A stretch of 64,000 nucleotides of DNA from Nematopogon swammerdamellus (taxonomy: Eukaryota > Arthropoda > Insecta > Lepidoptera > Adelidae), in the NCBI GenBank assembly GCA_946902875.1, contig OX336348.1, positions 12,735,741-12,799,740 of the forward strand, in the 5' to 3' direction. Below the pieces are notes generated by a model, which was not told the origin of the DNA, did not search any database, and saw nothing but the letters and a program-made list of their open reading frames with translations. This document shows positions 40,401 to 51,222 of this stretch, piece after piece. The position numbers and the translations under genes were made by a program. Within the stretch, counting starts at the first letter, position 1. The number at the start of each line of letters is the position of its first letter.

Positions 40401-42636
40401 CGTTGTCCTGCTTTACTACACCATGATGAGGTATGTAATAGCATCGTTCGCTATCTGCGGATTTGGTATCGACTGGTTCCATATGGTTACTATTCAAATA
40501 ATCACGCATGAAGTCACAGTAATCGTGGTACAAGCTTTGGTCACACAGCAAGCGTTTTTCTAATGACATAAAACGTCTAAGTGCAACCGCCCTTGAACCA
40601 ATGAAGGACGGATCTTCTTCAGAAAAAGGTAGTGATACTGTAAAGCGACCAGAACTATCCCTCGAATGCGTTGTTTTGAAATTTATCTCGCAAGGGTCAT
40701 TATCCATATCTAAGTGAAGACGAGCGGGTACATCTTCTAGTTCCCAAAATTTTTTCACTGTTTCTTCTAGGGAGTTCTCAGTAGATACAAAGAATGAATT
40801 TACGGTAGTGGAAACCTGGCAGTCCACCCTGCCCATTAACACCCATCCATATGTGGTATTTATGGCGGTGGGCTCACCAGCCTTTCCTTCGATTTTCCCA
40901 GGCAAGAGAGAGCGAACGAACTCCTCCGCTCCCAACAATACGTCTATGCCGCCGGGTGTATGATAGTTGGTGTCTGCAAGATTCAAATAGCATAGGTGTT
41001 CTAATGCTTGAGAAGAGATTGCAGTAGAAGGTAAATCTCCGCATATTTTTGGTAGCACAAATGCATCTATCATTGGTGTAACGCTCGAACTTGGCTGCTT
41101 AGACCGTATCGTACAAGATACTGTATCAGAGGTGAGCGCTGAGGCTTCACCTAGGCCGAATACCGGAGTGGATGTTTTAGTACTCCGAAGACCTAAACGC
41201 TGAACACAGCGACGTGTTATAAAGTTCGCCTGACTTCCACTGTCCAGTAATGCGCGAACAGTTTGGTACCGGCCGCGGGAATCCAACACTTCTAGTTGCA
41301 CGGTGGCTAGGAGAACTACTGACTTGCCGGCGAGTGTGTTGGTTAGCACACTAACGACATCACTGGCACTCTGCTCGGGCGGTAGTGGAGAACTAACAGA
41401 CAAATCATGACCTGTACCACCTTGAACGGTACACATTCCGGCATCTCGCTCACCAAAGTGTAGGAGGGTGTGATGACGGACTCGGCACTTGCTGCAGTTA
41501 TAACGCGAATTACAATCTTTAATGGAGTGATTGAATCTAAGACAATTGAGGCAGGCTTTACGTTCTCGGGCTACGCTGTATCTGTCCTGGGGTGACTTAG
41601 CCAGAAATTGTTCACAAGAACTAAGAGAGTGGGCCTGGCCCTCACACACCGGGCATCGACTATTTGTATCTGCAGCCTTGACTACTAAGGATGCGTAGTG
41701 ACTGGGTTTATTACGACTACGTTCTTCCCCTACATTTGCCGATTCACTTTTGGACAACTCTAATGCACGACATTGATTTTCAACAAAGTTTGACAACATT
41801 TTATAAGTAGGTATTTCGTCTGACACATGTTGCACTTCAAATCGTTCTCGTGTCTTTTGATTCAATTTGATGAGCATAGTGTGAAATAGAACAAAATCCC
41901 ACTGATTGACAGGAAGACCCAGGTTCCGTAGCATAGCTAAGTTTTCATTGAAAGTGTCTAGCACTCGGCGAAGTTCGGAAGCGGTCTGGGATTTCAAGGT
42001 GACATTGCGTATTTCCTCCCAGTAGGTGAACGCTAACTTGCGTTTACTTTGGTAGCGCGCAACCAACGCATCGTATGCATCCTTATAGTTGCTGCCTGAA
42101 ATGGAGAATGATTTTAATAGTGCGAGCGGTTCACCGCTCAAGCACGACATCAAGTATTGAAATCGCTCAATGTGTGTTAGTGATCTATTTTGATGAACCA
42201 TGCTATTGAACAGATCGATGAATGTGGGCCATGATTTAAAATCCCCTTTGAACTGGGGCAGCAAGACCTTGGGCAGCTTTATATTAGTGGGCTTGTCCCG
42301 GCCCGCGGAGTCAGTGACGGAGCCCGTCGCTTCCTGCTTCGGCGGGGATAATTTTTCCAACAATGCCATTACTTCAAAGTAGGTATTATCGTACTCGACG
42401 CGAATGGTGTCCTGCGTCGCCAGTGACGCCACATCTGCCTCGGGTAGTGAACTAACAATTCTAAAATGTGCATCGTCGAACGCGCCAGACTCGGTCTCGA
42501 TACGCGAGCATCGTAATACGAAAAAACCTAGTCGGTCGGGGTTTTGCGCTACTTCTAAGCCGATCGCTAAGGTATCCTTCACCCTCTTCAGGAAAGTATC
42601 ACGTTTGGTGATCAATGTTTTAATCGACGCCGCCAT
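37474..42636 (-). CDS. BEL/Pao Gag-Pol polyprotein, copy 1
   Basis: Single intact frame of 1,720 codons. The first ATG is at 42636; the frame is open further upstream but without ATG. Order: Gag (LPKVLLPQFKGDFKSW, ERFQYLMSCLSGEPL, about 120-200); CCHC knuckles (CPVCEGQAHSLSSC, CLNCLRFNHSIKDC, about 330-390); protease LLDSGSQANF (about 465); RT with AFTADVKQMYRQI and YVDDIVTGSD (about 880); RNase H (FCDASERGFAAV, about 1050); integrase zinc region about 1370-1420, catalytic Asp of GVDYCGPF (about 1435), CDNGTNF (about 1500) and E in GGLWERSNRSV (about 1542). No env gene follows. A direct duplication gives VTYGVTYGVSSS in RT. Confidence 0.93.
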   Translation of the reverse strand: MAASIKTLITKRDTFLKRVKDTLAIGLEVAQNPDRLGFFVLRCSRIETESGAFDDAHFRIVSSLPEADVASLATQDTIRVEYDNTYFEVMALLEKLSPPKQEATGSVTDSAGRDKPTNIKLPKVLLPQFKGDFKSWPTFIDLFNSMVHQNRSLTHIERFQYLMSCLSGEPLALLKSFSISGSNYKDAYDALVARYQSKRKLAFTYWEEIRNVTLKSQTASELRRVLDTFNENLAMLRNLGLPVNQWDFVLFHTMLIKLNQKTRERFEVQHVSDEIPTYKMLSNFVENQCRALELSKSESANVGEERSRNKPSHYASLVVKAADTNSRCPVCEGQAHSLSSCEQFLAKSPQDRYSVARERKACLNCLRFNHSIKDCNSRYNCSKCRVRHHTLLHFGERDAGMCTVQGGTGHDLSVSSPLPPEQSASDVVSVLTNTLAGKSVVLLATVQLEVLDSRGRYQTVRALLDSGSQANFITRRCVQRLGLRSTKTSTPVFGLGEASALTSDTVSCTIRSKQPSSSVTPMIDAFVLPKICGDLPSTAISSQALEHLCYLNLADTNYHTPGGIDVLLGAEEFVRSLLPGKIEGKAGEPTAINTTYGWVLMGRVDCQVSTTVNSFFVSTENSLEETVKKFWELEDVPARLHLDMDNDPCEINFKTTHSRDSSGRFTVSLPFSEEDPSFIGSRAVALRRFMSLEKRLLCDQSLYHDYCDFMRDYLNSNHMEPVDTKSADSERCYYIPHHGVVKQDNGSTKLRVVFDASAKAPQGHSLNDTLLVGPKLQNDIVSIVFKFRFHAVAFTADVKQMYRQILVVEKHRDYQRILWRFSPYDPIQEFRLNTVTYGVTYGVSSSPFLALRTIKQLAFDHKDRYPIAAKIVNTDVYVDDIVTGSDSIEAAADLQSQLIGLLGRGRLELRKWASSHPELLENVDPNHCHPNALAFDDENSVLKILGLIWCPTFDCFSFSVNTKDQICTKRIVLSDLARIFDVLGFLVPVTFKLKSMIQRLWSAGLKWDDQAPPDISETWFQYKQEMPLLSDLRIPRRVTLEMECTYDVHAFCDASERGFAAVVYLRSIALHTGAIDVKFLCARSKVAPLKQITLPRLELCGAVLLADILQFVKSSLPENLPINKIWAWSDSRITLAWIASPSTRWKTFVSNRVSHIQSIIGTDSWRHVRSEHNPSDCGTRGLSPAELVTNTLWWAGPAWLRTPESEWPSTQNVDKPLDEMILVEERKSFMSLIVTHGEIVEGLLERFSSLSKIRRIIAHICRFSHNARNTPTRRDGALKSLEISEASTIVIKCIQAKAFEEDLEKLATGKSISKELRKLTPFVDNRGVLRVGGRLRHTTLPYDKKHPALLPRKHRLTDLIIEEAHIGNLHPGLQQVHHLISQNFWILSAKRAIRHVLSNCNKCYRANPKPLQPLMGELPASRVQQLKSFQCAGVDYCGPFTTAVTRGRGTRTTKSYICLFVCFTTKAIHIELASNLTTEAFVAALKRFIARRGRCTKIVCDNGTNFVGAHRQLKQIMEAGCEQENIDFSFIPPSAPHMGGLWERSNRSVKTHLHRVIGNQILTFEEFYTLLVQIEAVLNSRPLYPISSDPNDLDALTPGHFLTLAPLTAVPEEDVCHIPQNRLSRWQLLDKMHQDFWNRWHLEYLHTLNQRHKWHKDTAAPALGTLVLIKEDQSPPLQWRLGRITELHPGRDGISRVATVRTKQGLVKRPLVKLCPLPSQ

Positions 42637-43769
42637 CGTGTTCGCGGACACTTCTTCTAAGAGTGCATTTACAGAGGCACCGACTGGTATGCCTGGGCAG
42701 CTGCGTGAGTTACAAACTAAGGGAATGCAAGAAGTTTACTGTTTGTATTATCTAATACTACTAATGTTCGGATAACTAAGCGAATTACTTACCTACTAAA
42801 TCTCACTGTATACGGACTGTTCTATGAATACCATGTGATGCATGAATAAAAGGCAACAACACTTCATTTTTCATTACTTCAGCACCAATTGAGCACAATC
42901 ACAAGCACAGCACAATTGTAAGTACACACGAAAGGAGAAAGAAACCAACCGGTGAAACCAATGAAATGTTTTGTTATTACTACGTGCGACGAACCACAGC
43001 AAGAAACACCCTGACCACAGATTACTAATATGCACCTGCCTGACTGACAGATCAGGCACAGAATATTTAATAGGTGGATCAGGCTCAGGCAACAAGTGTC
43101 GCGTTGTATTCACGCTCGCTCGGATCGCTCGCACTTTCAGCTGCGTTCCGGCGACCGCGCACAAAGCTATTACAAGTAACTGAGCGCAGCAGGAACAGGC
43201 GTTCCAGCGTCCTTGTGCTACGGTCGCGCTGAGCACGATATGTCGGAAAGTGAGATTGCAGTGCTTGAAAGAAAGTAGCTAGAACTCACGTTCCGCCGCA
43301 AATCGTCGCCCCAACAAATCGTAATAAACGGAAACAAGACTAACATAAAAAATTATTCAAATTTGATGAAAGAACTAATTACTTAATTGTCTATGTGTTA
43401 ATGAATGGGCTGCTACACGATGGTTTGTCTGGGAATGAAAATGTATGCAGGTATTTTGATTGAAAAGTTTTTTTTTTTGTCTCTCGCTCGTTATGCAACC
43501 TATAAAGACGCACTCTTTAGTGAGAGTTACCTACCTAGTTATCTAAAATCTAGAGGAAAGAACAACTGTAATGGCTTGTTCTTTATACTGAGAATTTCCT
43601 GTACAAGATCTACTATGAAATAAGTAATAGTTAGGTGACTGGATAGACTGATGCATCTATCTATTTATTCTATAGTGTATCTACTAGCTATTCTAGGTTG
43701 AGGAAGAGTTAAAAGCTGACTGCTAAAATTACCAAATTTCTAAATCCGATACTCGAATGGACCAAAACA
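42637..43769 (-). other. BEL/Pao leader, copy 1, with primer-binding site
   Basis: A 1.1-kb untranslated leader between the middle LTR and the Gag ATG; open frames inside it are not family members. Immediately after the LTR, on the minus strand, TGTTT then TGGTCCATTCGAGTATCG (complement at 43747-43764) is a tRNA-CCA-type primer-binding site. A strong donor-like TAG/GTAAGTAATTC occurs near 42790, so a spliced leader is possible. Confidence 0.6.
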
Positions 43770-44332
43770 TGTGCCAACTTCATCCAACTGTAGGACGAGG
43801 TGTTGGGGATGGATAAAAAAAAAGGAATCGACAGCTTACCCGGTGACGCGGCAGAGCGGTGCTGTGTGGTTTTCTGAGTGGACTGTAAATCGATGGCGAG
43901 GCTCCTTCCCGAAATCGTTGCTTGATCCAGGTAGGACTATTTAGTACTTATTGCGCACTGGGTTAGCTGCTGCAGTCAGCTCGTAAAATCCATTCGTTCA
44001 GTGCTGTTCTTCCGTGATGGGGTGAAAAACGAAGCAGTCACCTCTAGGTCGATCTTGGGAGAGCGGTATTGCGAGCTACCCTCAAAGTTGCGAAAAATCT
44101 AAAGTGAGGCTTGCTGCCGATTTGAGGGTAGGTAAAATAATGGAGAAAATTTGGTGACAGAGAGGCAAGGAAAGGAACAGGGCATGATAGGTGGACAGTG
44201 GACGAGTTGGCACGAATCAGGACCCATGAGCATACAATACTAAACTAAGTTAAAAAAAAAGTAGAAAATATAGACTATAACAAACAAAACTAAAACTATA
44301 TCAAAACAAAAACTAATGGTGAAGATAGAACA
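43770..44332 (-). repeat. BEL/Pao LTR 2 (shared middle LTR)
   Basis: Serves as the 5' LTR of copy 1 and the 3' LTR of copy 2. There is no CAGAC or other 5-bp duplication at its edges: it joins the leader of copy 1 on the left and the PPT of copy 2 on the right. Confidence 0.93.
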
Positions 44333-44363
44333 TCCCGCCCACCAAAACGGGCCGTTTTCCCTT

Positions 44364-47300
44364 TCATTGAGATGGAAGAGGGCAAAGCTTTACTAGAGGC
44401 CGTTTAACCAATCCTTGCTTAGTGCGGACGGTAGCAACGCGACTAATGCCATCTCGGCCAGGGTGTAGCTCAGTAATACGACCTAATCTCCACTGTAATG
44501 GTGGACTTTGATCCTCTTTTATCAACACTAATGTACCAAGGGCGGGGGCCGCAGTATCTTTGTGCCATTTATGTCGCTGGTTTAGGGTGTGTAGATACTC
44601 CAAGTGCCATCTGTTCCAGAAGTCTTGGTGCATTTTATCTAGGAGCTGCCATCTACTAAGACGATTTTGGGGAATATGGCAGACATCCTCCTCTGGGACG
44701 GCTGTAAGGGGAGCTAATGTTAAAAAGTGTCCCGGAGTTAAAGCATCTAAGTCGTTAGGGTCGGAGCTAATAGGATACAGGGGTCGTGAATTAAGCACGG
44801 CCTCTATTTGAACTAATAAAGTATAAAACTCCTCAAATGTAAGAATTTGGTTGCCTATCACCCTATGTAAGTGTGTTTTAACACTACGATTAGATCGTTC
44901 CCACAAACCACCCATGTGCGGGGCCGAAGGCGGTATGAAAGAAAAGTCGATGTTTTCCTGCTCACAACCAGCTTCCATTATTTGTTTAAGCTGACGATGC
45001 GCGCCTACAAAATTGGTCCCGTTATCGCAAACAATTTTCGTGCAGCGACCGCGTCTAGCTATAAAACGCTTAAGAGCTGCCACGAAGGCCTCTGTGGTTA
45101 AATTGGAAGCGAGCTCTATATGAATTGCTTTAGTTGTAAAGCAGACGAATAAACAGATATAGGATTTAGTCGTCCGGGTACCTCTACCTCGAGTGACAGC
45201 CGTGGTAAATGGGCCACAATAATCCACTCCAGCACACTGGAAGCTCTTTAACTGCTGCACACGAGACGCGGGCAACTCTCCCATGAGTGGCTGCAGTGGT
45301 TTCGGATTGGCGCGGTAACACTTGTTACAATTGGACAACACGTGCCGAATGGCTCGTTTGGCAGATAGTATCCAGAAATTTTGCGAGATCAGATGGTGGA
45401 CCTGCTGGAGTCCGGGGTGCAGATTGCCAATATGCGCTTCCTCGATGATGAGGTCAGTGAGTCGATGTTTACGGGGTAATAGTGCCGGGTGTTTCTTATC
45501 ATACGGTAAAGTCGTATGACGAAGACGACCTCCTACTCTCAGCACCCCTCTATTATCAACAAAGGGAGTCAGCTTGCGCAACTCCTTAGATATAGATTTT
45601 CCAGTCGCTAGTTTCTCTAGGTCCTCCTCAAATGCTTTTGCTTGGATGCATTTGATTACTATCGTGGATGCCTCCGAGATTTCAAGTGATTTTAGTGCAC
45701 CATCCCGTCGGGTTGGAGTGTTCCGTGCATTATGTGAAAAACGACAGATGTGAGCGATTATCCTTCTAATTTTGGATAGAGATGAAAATCTTTCCAACAG
45801 TCCTTCTACTATTTCTCCATGAGTAACAATCAGTGACATGAATGATTTTCTTTCCTCAACCAGAATCATTTCATCTAGAGGTTTGTCTACGTTCTGTGTG
45901 GATGGCCACTCCGACTCGGGTGTCCTCAGCCAAGCGGGTCCCGCCCACCATAGCGTGTTCGTCACAAGTTCCGCGGGTGAGAGCCCTCGCGTCCCACAAT
46001 CGCTGGGATTATGCTCAGAGCGGACGTGGCGCCACGAATCCGTTCCGATTATACTTTGAATATGACTCACTCGATTGGAGACAAACGTTTTCCAGCGGGT
46101 CGATGGTGAAGCTATCCAAGCTAGCGTTATTCGCGAATCAGACCATGCCCATATTTTGTTAATTGGTAAGTTTTCTGGTAATGACGATTTGACAAATTGT
46201 AATATGTCTGCTAGGAGCACGGCTCCGCACAACTCTAGTCTCGGTAAAGTGATTTGTTTCAGTGGGGCTACCTTTGATCGAGCGCATAAGAATTTGACAT
46301 CTATAGCCCCAGTATGGAGCGCGATAGACCTCAGATAGACAACCGCAGCGAAACCCCGCTCGGATGCATCACAGAAGGCGTGCACGTCATATGTACACTC
46401 CATTTCCAGGGTTACTCTGCGTGGGATGCGTAGGTCAGACAGAAGAGGCATCTCTTGTTTATACTGAAACCATGTTTCCGAAATGTCAGGGGGAGCCTGA
46501 TCATCCCACTTGAGCCCAGCCGACCATAGCCTCTGTATCATGGATTTCAATTTAAATGTTACTGGTACCAAGAAACCGAGGACATCGAAAATACGTGCTA
46601 AGTCTGACAAAACAATTCTCTTTGTGCAAATTTGGTCTTTAGTATTCACACTGAATGAGAAGCAATCGAAAGTGGGACACCAAATCAAGCCTAAGATTTT
46701 TAAAACACTATTTTCATCGTCAAAGGCCAAGGCGTTTGGGTGACAATGATTTGGGTCGACGTTCTCTAACAGCTCCGGGTGGCTGCTGGCCCATTTGCGG
46801 AGTTCTAGGCGCCCTCTACCCAGTAACCCGATCAGTTGGGACTGGAGGTCGGCGGCGGCTTCAATAGAATCGCTACCTGTCACTATGTCATCGACGTAAA
46901 CGTCTGTATTGACTATTTTGGCAGCTATCGGGTATCTATCCTTGTGGTCAAATGCTAGTTGCTTGATTGTTCGTAACGCCAAAAATGGAGATGATGACAC
47001 ACCATAGGTCACACCATAGGTCACAGTATTGAGTCTAAATTCCTGTATTGGGTCGTATGGAGAGAATCTCCACAATATTCGTTGATAATCTCTATGTTTT
47101 TCTACTACTAGTATCTGCCGATACATTTGCTTCACGTCGGCAGTGAAGGCTACAGCGTGAAACCGAAATTTAAAGACAATTGAAACAATGTCATTTTGCA
47201 ATTTCGGACCCACCAACAGGGTGTCGTTCAGCGAGTGACCTTGTGGGGCCTTCGCACTTGCATCAAACACTACGCGTAATTTAGTTGAACCGTTGTCCTG

Positions 47301-49526
47301 CTTTACTACACCATGATGAGGTATGTAATAGCATCGTTCGCTATCTGCGGATTTGGTATCGACTGGTTCCATATGGTTACTATTCAAATAATCACGCATG
47401 AAGTCACAGTAATCGTGGTACAAGCTTTGGTCACACAGCAAGCGTTTTTCTAATGACATAAAACGTCTAAGTGCAACCGCCCTTGAACCAATGAAGGACG
47501 GATCTTCTTCAGAAAAAGGTAGTGATACTGTAAAGCGACCAGAACTATCCCTCGAATGCGTTGTTTTGAAATTTATCTCGCAAGGGTCATTATCCATATC
47601 TAAGTGAAGACGAGCGGGTACATCTTCTAGTTCCCAAAATTTTTTCACTGTTTCTTCTAGGGAGTTCTCAGTAGATACAAAGAATGAATTTACGGTAGTG
47701 GAAACCTGGCAGTCCACCCTGCCCATTAACACCCATCCATATGTGGTATTTATGGCGGTGGGCTCACCAGCCTTTCCTTCGATTTTCCCAGGCAAGAGAG
47801 AGCGAACGAACTCCTCCGCTCCCAACAATACGTCTATGCCGCCGGGTGTATGATAGTTGGTGTCTGCAAGATTCAAATAGCATAGGTGTTCTAATGCTTG
47901 AGAAGAGATTGCAGTAGAAGGTAAATCTCCGCATATTTTTGGTAGCACAAATGCATCTATCATTGGTGTAACGCTCGAACTTGGCTGCTTAGACCGTATC
48001 GTACAAGATACTGTATCAGAGGTGAGCGCTGAGGCTTCACCTAGGCCGAATACCGGAGTGGATGTTTTAGTACTCCGAAGACCTAAACGCTGAACACAGC
48101 GACGTGTTATAAAGTTCGCCTGACTTCCACTGTCCAGTAATGCGCGAACAGTTTGGTACCGGCCGCGGGAATCCAACACTTCTAGTTGCACGGTGGCTAG
48201 GAGAACTACTGACTTGCCGGCGAGTGTGTTGGTTAGCACACTAACGACATCACTGGCACTCTGCTCGGGCGGTAGTGGAGAACTAACAGACAAATCATGA
48301 CCTGTACCACCTTGAACGGTACACATTCCGGCATCTCGCTCACCAAAGTGTAGGAGGGTGTGATGACGGACTCGGCACTTGCTGCAGTTATAACGCGAAT
48401 TACAATCTTTAATGGAGTGATTGAATCTAAGACAATTGAGGCAGGCTTTACGTTCTCGGGCTACGCTGTATCTGTCCTGGGGTGACTTAGCCAGAAATTG
48501 TTCACAAGAACTAAGAGAGTGGGCCTGGCCCTCACACACCGGGCATCGACTATTTGTATCTGCAGCCTTGACTACTAAGGATGCGTAGTGACTGGGTTTA
48601 TTACGACTACGTTCTTCCCCTACATTTGCCGATTCACTTTTGGACAACTCTAATGCACGACATTGATTTTCAACAAAGTTTGACAACATTTTATAAGTAG
48701 GTATTTCGTCTGACACATGTTGCACTTCAAATCGTTCTCGTGTCTTTTGATTCAATTTGATGAGCATAGTGTGAAATAGAACAAAATCCCACTGATTGAC
48801 AGGAAGACCCAGGTTCCGTAGCATAGCTAAGTTTTCATTGAAAGTGTCTAGCACTCGGCGAAGTTCGGAAGCGGTCTGGGATTTCAAGGTGACATTGCGT
48901 ATTTCCTCCCAGTAGGTGAACGCTAACTTGCGTTTACTTTGGTAGCGCGCAACCAACGCATCGTATGCATCCTTATAGTTGCTGCCTGAAATGGAGAATG
49001 ATTTTAATAGTGCGAGCGGTTCACCGCTCAAGCACGACATCAAGTATTGAAATCGCTCAATGTGTGTTAGTGATCTATTTTGATGAACCATGCTATTGAA
49101 CAGATCGATGAATGTGGGCCATGATTTAAAATCCCCTTTGAACTGGGGCAGCAAGACCTTGGGCAGCTTTATATTAGTGGGCTTGTCCCGGCCCGCGGAG
49201 TCAGTGACGGAGCCCGTCGCTTCCTGCTTCGGCGGGGATAATTTTTCCAACAATGCCATTACTTCAAAGTAGGTATTATCGTACTCGACGCGAATGGTGT
49301 CCTGCGTCGCCAGTGACGCCACATCTGCCTCGGGTAGTGAACTAACAATTCTAAAATGTGCATCGTCGAACGCGCCAGACTCGGTCTCGATACGCGAGCA
49401 TCGTAATACGAAAAAACCTAGTCGGTCGGGGTTTTGCGCTACTTCTAAGCCGATCGCTAAGGTATCCTTCACCCTCTTCAGGAAAGTATCACGTTTGGTG
49501 ATCAATGTTTTAATCGACGCCGCCAT
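44364..49526 (-). CDS. BEL/Pao Gag-Pol polyprotein, copy 2
   Basis: Translation identical over its full length to the copy at 37474-42636, including the VTYGVTYGV duplication and all catalytic motifs. First ATG at 49526. The lack of any difference over 5.2 kb means the duplication is extremely recent or is an assembly artefact. If transcribed from LTR 3, a read-through of LTR 2 would give a two-unit RNA. Confidence 0.93.
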   Translation of the reverse strand: MAASIKTLITKRDTFLKRVKDTLAIGLEVAQNPDRLGFFVLRCSRIETESGAFDDAHFRIVSSLPEADVASLATQDTIRVEYDNTYFEVMALLEKLSPPKQEATGSVTDSAGRDKPTNIKLPKVLLPQFKGDFKSWPTFIDLFNSMVHQNRSLTHIERFQYLMSCLSGEPLALLKSFSISGSNYKDAYDALVARYQSKRKLAFTYWEEIRNVTLKSQTASELRRVLDTFNENLAMLRNLGLPVNQWDFVLFHTMLIKLNQKTRERFEVQHVSDEIPTYKMLSNFVENQCRALELSKSESANVGEERSRNKPSHYASLVVKAADTNSRCPVCEGQAHSLSSCEQFLAKSPQDRYSVARERKACLNCLRFNHSIKDCNSRYNCSKCRVRHHTLLHFGERDAGMCTVQGGTGHDLSVSSPLPPEQSASDVVSVLTNTLAGKSVVLLATVQLEVLDSRGRYQTVRALLDSGSQANFITRRCVQRLGLRSTKTSTPVFGLGEASALTSDTVSCTIRSKQPSSSVTPMIDAFVLPKICGDLPSTAISSQALEHLCYLNLADTNYHTPGGIDVLLGAEEFVRSLLPGKIEGKAGEPTAINTTYGWVLMGRVDCQVSTTVNSFFVSTENSLEETVKKFWELEDVPARLHLDMDNDPCEINFKTTHSRDSSGRFTVSLPFSEEDPSFIGSRAVALRRFMSLEKRLLCDQSLYHDYCDFMRDYLNSNHMEPVDTKSADSERCYYIPHHGVVKQDNGSTKLRVVFDASAKAPQGHSLNDTLLVGPKLQNDIVSIVFKFRFHAVAFTADVKQMYRQILVVEKHRDYQRILWRFSPYDPIQEFRLNTVTYGVTYGVSSSPFLALRTIKQLAFDHKDRYPIAAKIVNTDVYVDDIVTGSDSIEAAADLQSQLIGLLGRGRLELRKWASSHPELLENVDPNHCHPNALAFDDENSVLKILGLIWCPTFDCFSFSVNTKDQICTKRIVLSDLARIFDVLGFLVPVTFKLKSMIQRLWSAGLKWDDQAPPDISETWFQYKQEMPLLSDLRIPRRVTLEMECTYDVHAFCDASERGFAAVVYLRSIALHTGAIDVKFLCARSKVAPLKQITLPRLELCGAVLLADILQFVKSSLPENLPINKIWAWSDSRITLAWIASPSTRWKTFVSNRVSHIQSIIGTDSWRHVRSEHNPSDCGTRGLSPAELVTNTLWWAGPAWLRTPESEWPSTQNVDKPLDEMILVEERKSFMSLIVTHGEIVEGLLERFSSLSKIRRIIAHICRFSHNARNTPTRRDGALKSLEISEASTIVIKCIQAKAFEEDLEKLATGKSISKELRKLTPFVDNRGVLRVGGRLRHTTLPYDKKHPALLPRKHRLTDLIIEEAHIGNLHPGLQQVHHLISQNFWILSAKRAIRHVLSNCNKCYRANPKPLQPLMGELPASRVQQLKSFQCAGVDYCGPFTTAVTRGRGTRTTKSYICLFVCFTTKAIHIELASNLTTEAFVAALKRFIARRGRCTKIVCDNGTNFVGAHRQLKQIMEAGCEQENIDFSFIPPSAPHMGGLWERSNRSVKTHLHRVIGNQILTFEEFYTLLVQIEAVLNSRPLYPISSDPNDLDALTPGHFLTLAPLTAVPEEDVCHIPQNRLSRWQLLDKMHQDFWNRWHLEYLHTLNQRHKWHKDTAAPALGTLVLIKEDQSPPLQWRLGRITELHPGRDGISRVATVRTKQGLVKRPLVKLCPLPSQ

Positions 49527-50659
49527 CGTGTTCGCGGACACTTCTTCTAAGAGTGCATTTACAGAGGCACCGACTGGTATGCCTGGGCAGCTGCGTGAGT
49601 TACAAACTAAGGGAATGCAAGAAGTTTACTGTTTGTATTATCTAATACTACTAATGTTCGGATAACTAAGCGAATTACTTACCTACTAAATCTCACTGTA
49701 TACGGACTGTTCTATGAATACCATGTGATGCATGAATAAAAGGCAACAACACTTCATTTTTCATTACTTCAGCACCAATTGAGCACAATCACAAGCACAG
49801 CACAATTGTAAGTACACACGAAAGGAGAAAGAAACCAACCGGTGAAACCAATGAAATGTTTTGTTATTACTACGTGCGACGAACCACAGCAAGAAACACC
49901 CTGACCACAGATTACTAATATGCACCTGCCTGACTGACAGATCAGGCACAGAATATTTAATAGGTGGATCAGGCTCAGGCAACAAGTGTCGCGTTGTATT
50001 CACGCTCGCTCGGATCGCTCGCACTTTCAGCTGCGTTCCGGCGACCGCGCACAAAGCTATTACAAGTAACTGAGCGCAGCAGGAACAGGCGTTCCAGCGT
50101 CCTTGTGCTACGGTCGCGCTGAGCACGATATGTCGGAAAGTGAGATTGCAGTGCTTGAAAGAAAGTAGCTAGAACTCACGTTCCGCCGCAAATCGTCGCC
50201 CCAACAAATCGTAATAAACGGAAACAAGACTAACATAAAAAATTATTCAAATTTGATGAAAGAACTAATTACTTAATTGTCTATGTGTTAATGAATGGGC
50301 TGCTACACGATGGTTTGTCTGGGAATGAAAATGTATGCAGGTATTTTGATTGAAAAGTTTTTTTTTTTGTCTCTCGCTCGTTATGCAACCTATAAAGACG
50401 CACTCTTTAGTGAGAGTTACCTACCTAGTTATCTAAAATCTAGAGGAAAGAACAACTGTAATGGCTTGTTCTTTATACTGAGAATTTCCTGTACAAGATC
50501 TACTATGAAATAAGTAATAGTTAGGTGACTGGATAGACTGATGCATCTATCTATTTATTCTATAGTGTATCTACTAGCTATTCTAGGTTGAGGAAGAGTT
50601 AAAAGCTGACTGCTAAAATTACCAAATTTCTAAATCCGATACTCGAATGGACCAAAACA
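49527..50659 (-). other. BEL/Pao leader, copy 2, with primer-binding site
   Basis: Same as 42637-43769, shifted by 6,890 bp. The candidate primer-binding site complement is at 50637-50654, five bases from LTR 3. Confidence 0.6.
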
Positions 50660-51222
50660 TGTGCCAACTTCATCCAACTGTAGGACGAGGTGTTGGGGAT
50701 GGATAAAAAAAAAGGAATCGACAGCTTACCCGGTGACGCGGCAGAGCGGTGCTGTGTGGTTTTCTGAGTGGACTGTAAATCGATGGCGAGGCTCCTTCCC
50801 GAAATCGTTGCTTGATCCAGGTAGGACTATTTAGTACTTATTGCGCACTGGGTTAGCTGCTGCAGTCAGCTCGTAAAATCCATTCGTTCAGTGCTGTTCT
50901 TCCGTGATGGGGTGAAAAACGAAGCAGTCACCTCTAGGTCGATCTTGGGAGAGCGGTATTGCGAGCTACCCTCAAAGTTGCGAAAAATCTAAAGTGAGGC
51001 TTGCTGCCGATTTGAGGGTAGGTAAAATAATGGAGAAAATTTGGTGACAGAGAGGCAAGGAAAGGAACAGGGCATGATAGGTGGACAGTGGACGAGTTGG
51101 CACGAATCAGGACCCATGAGCATACAATACTAAACTAAGTTAAAAAAAAAGTAGAAAATATAGACTATAACAAACAAAACTAAAACTATATCAAAACAAA
51201 AACTAATGGTGAAGATAGAACA
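50660..51222 (-). repeat. BEL/Pao LTR 3 (5' LTR of array)
   Basis: Right-hand LTR followed by the TSD CAGAC at 51223-51227, matching the one left of LTR 1. Transcription of the array would start here and run leftwards. Confidence 0.93.

Larger units (their letters stand above)
36880..51222 (-). mobile_element. Tandem BEL/Pao element: three LTRs, two internal regions
   Basis: Minus-strand LTR retrotransposon array of 14,343 bp. LTRs of 563 bp lie at 36880-37442, 43770-44332 and 50660-51222, offset exactly 6,890 bp. The two internal regions appear identical. The array as a whole is flanked by CAGAC at 36875-36879 and 51223-51227; the middle LTR has no TSD of its own. This is the product expected from unequal LTR-LTR recombination after one insertion, or from an assembly duplication. 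Confidence 0.93.

Noticed and set aside
37670..42775. Plus-strand open frames antisense to the BEL/Pao Gag-Pol, repeated 6,890 bp further on
   Set aside because: They shadow an intact polyprotein with all family motifs; none resembles a protein.
42874..43236. An extra gene in the BEL/Pao leader (also 49764-50126)
   Set aside because: Cys/Val-rich frame without family motifs in a leader region; more likely untranslated.
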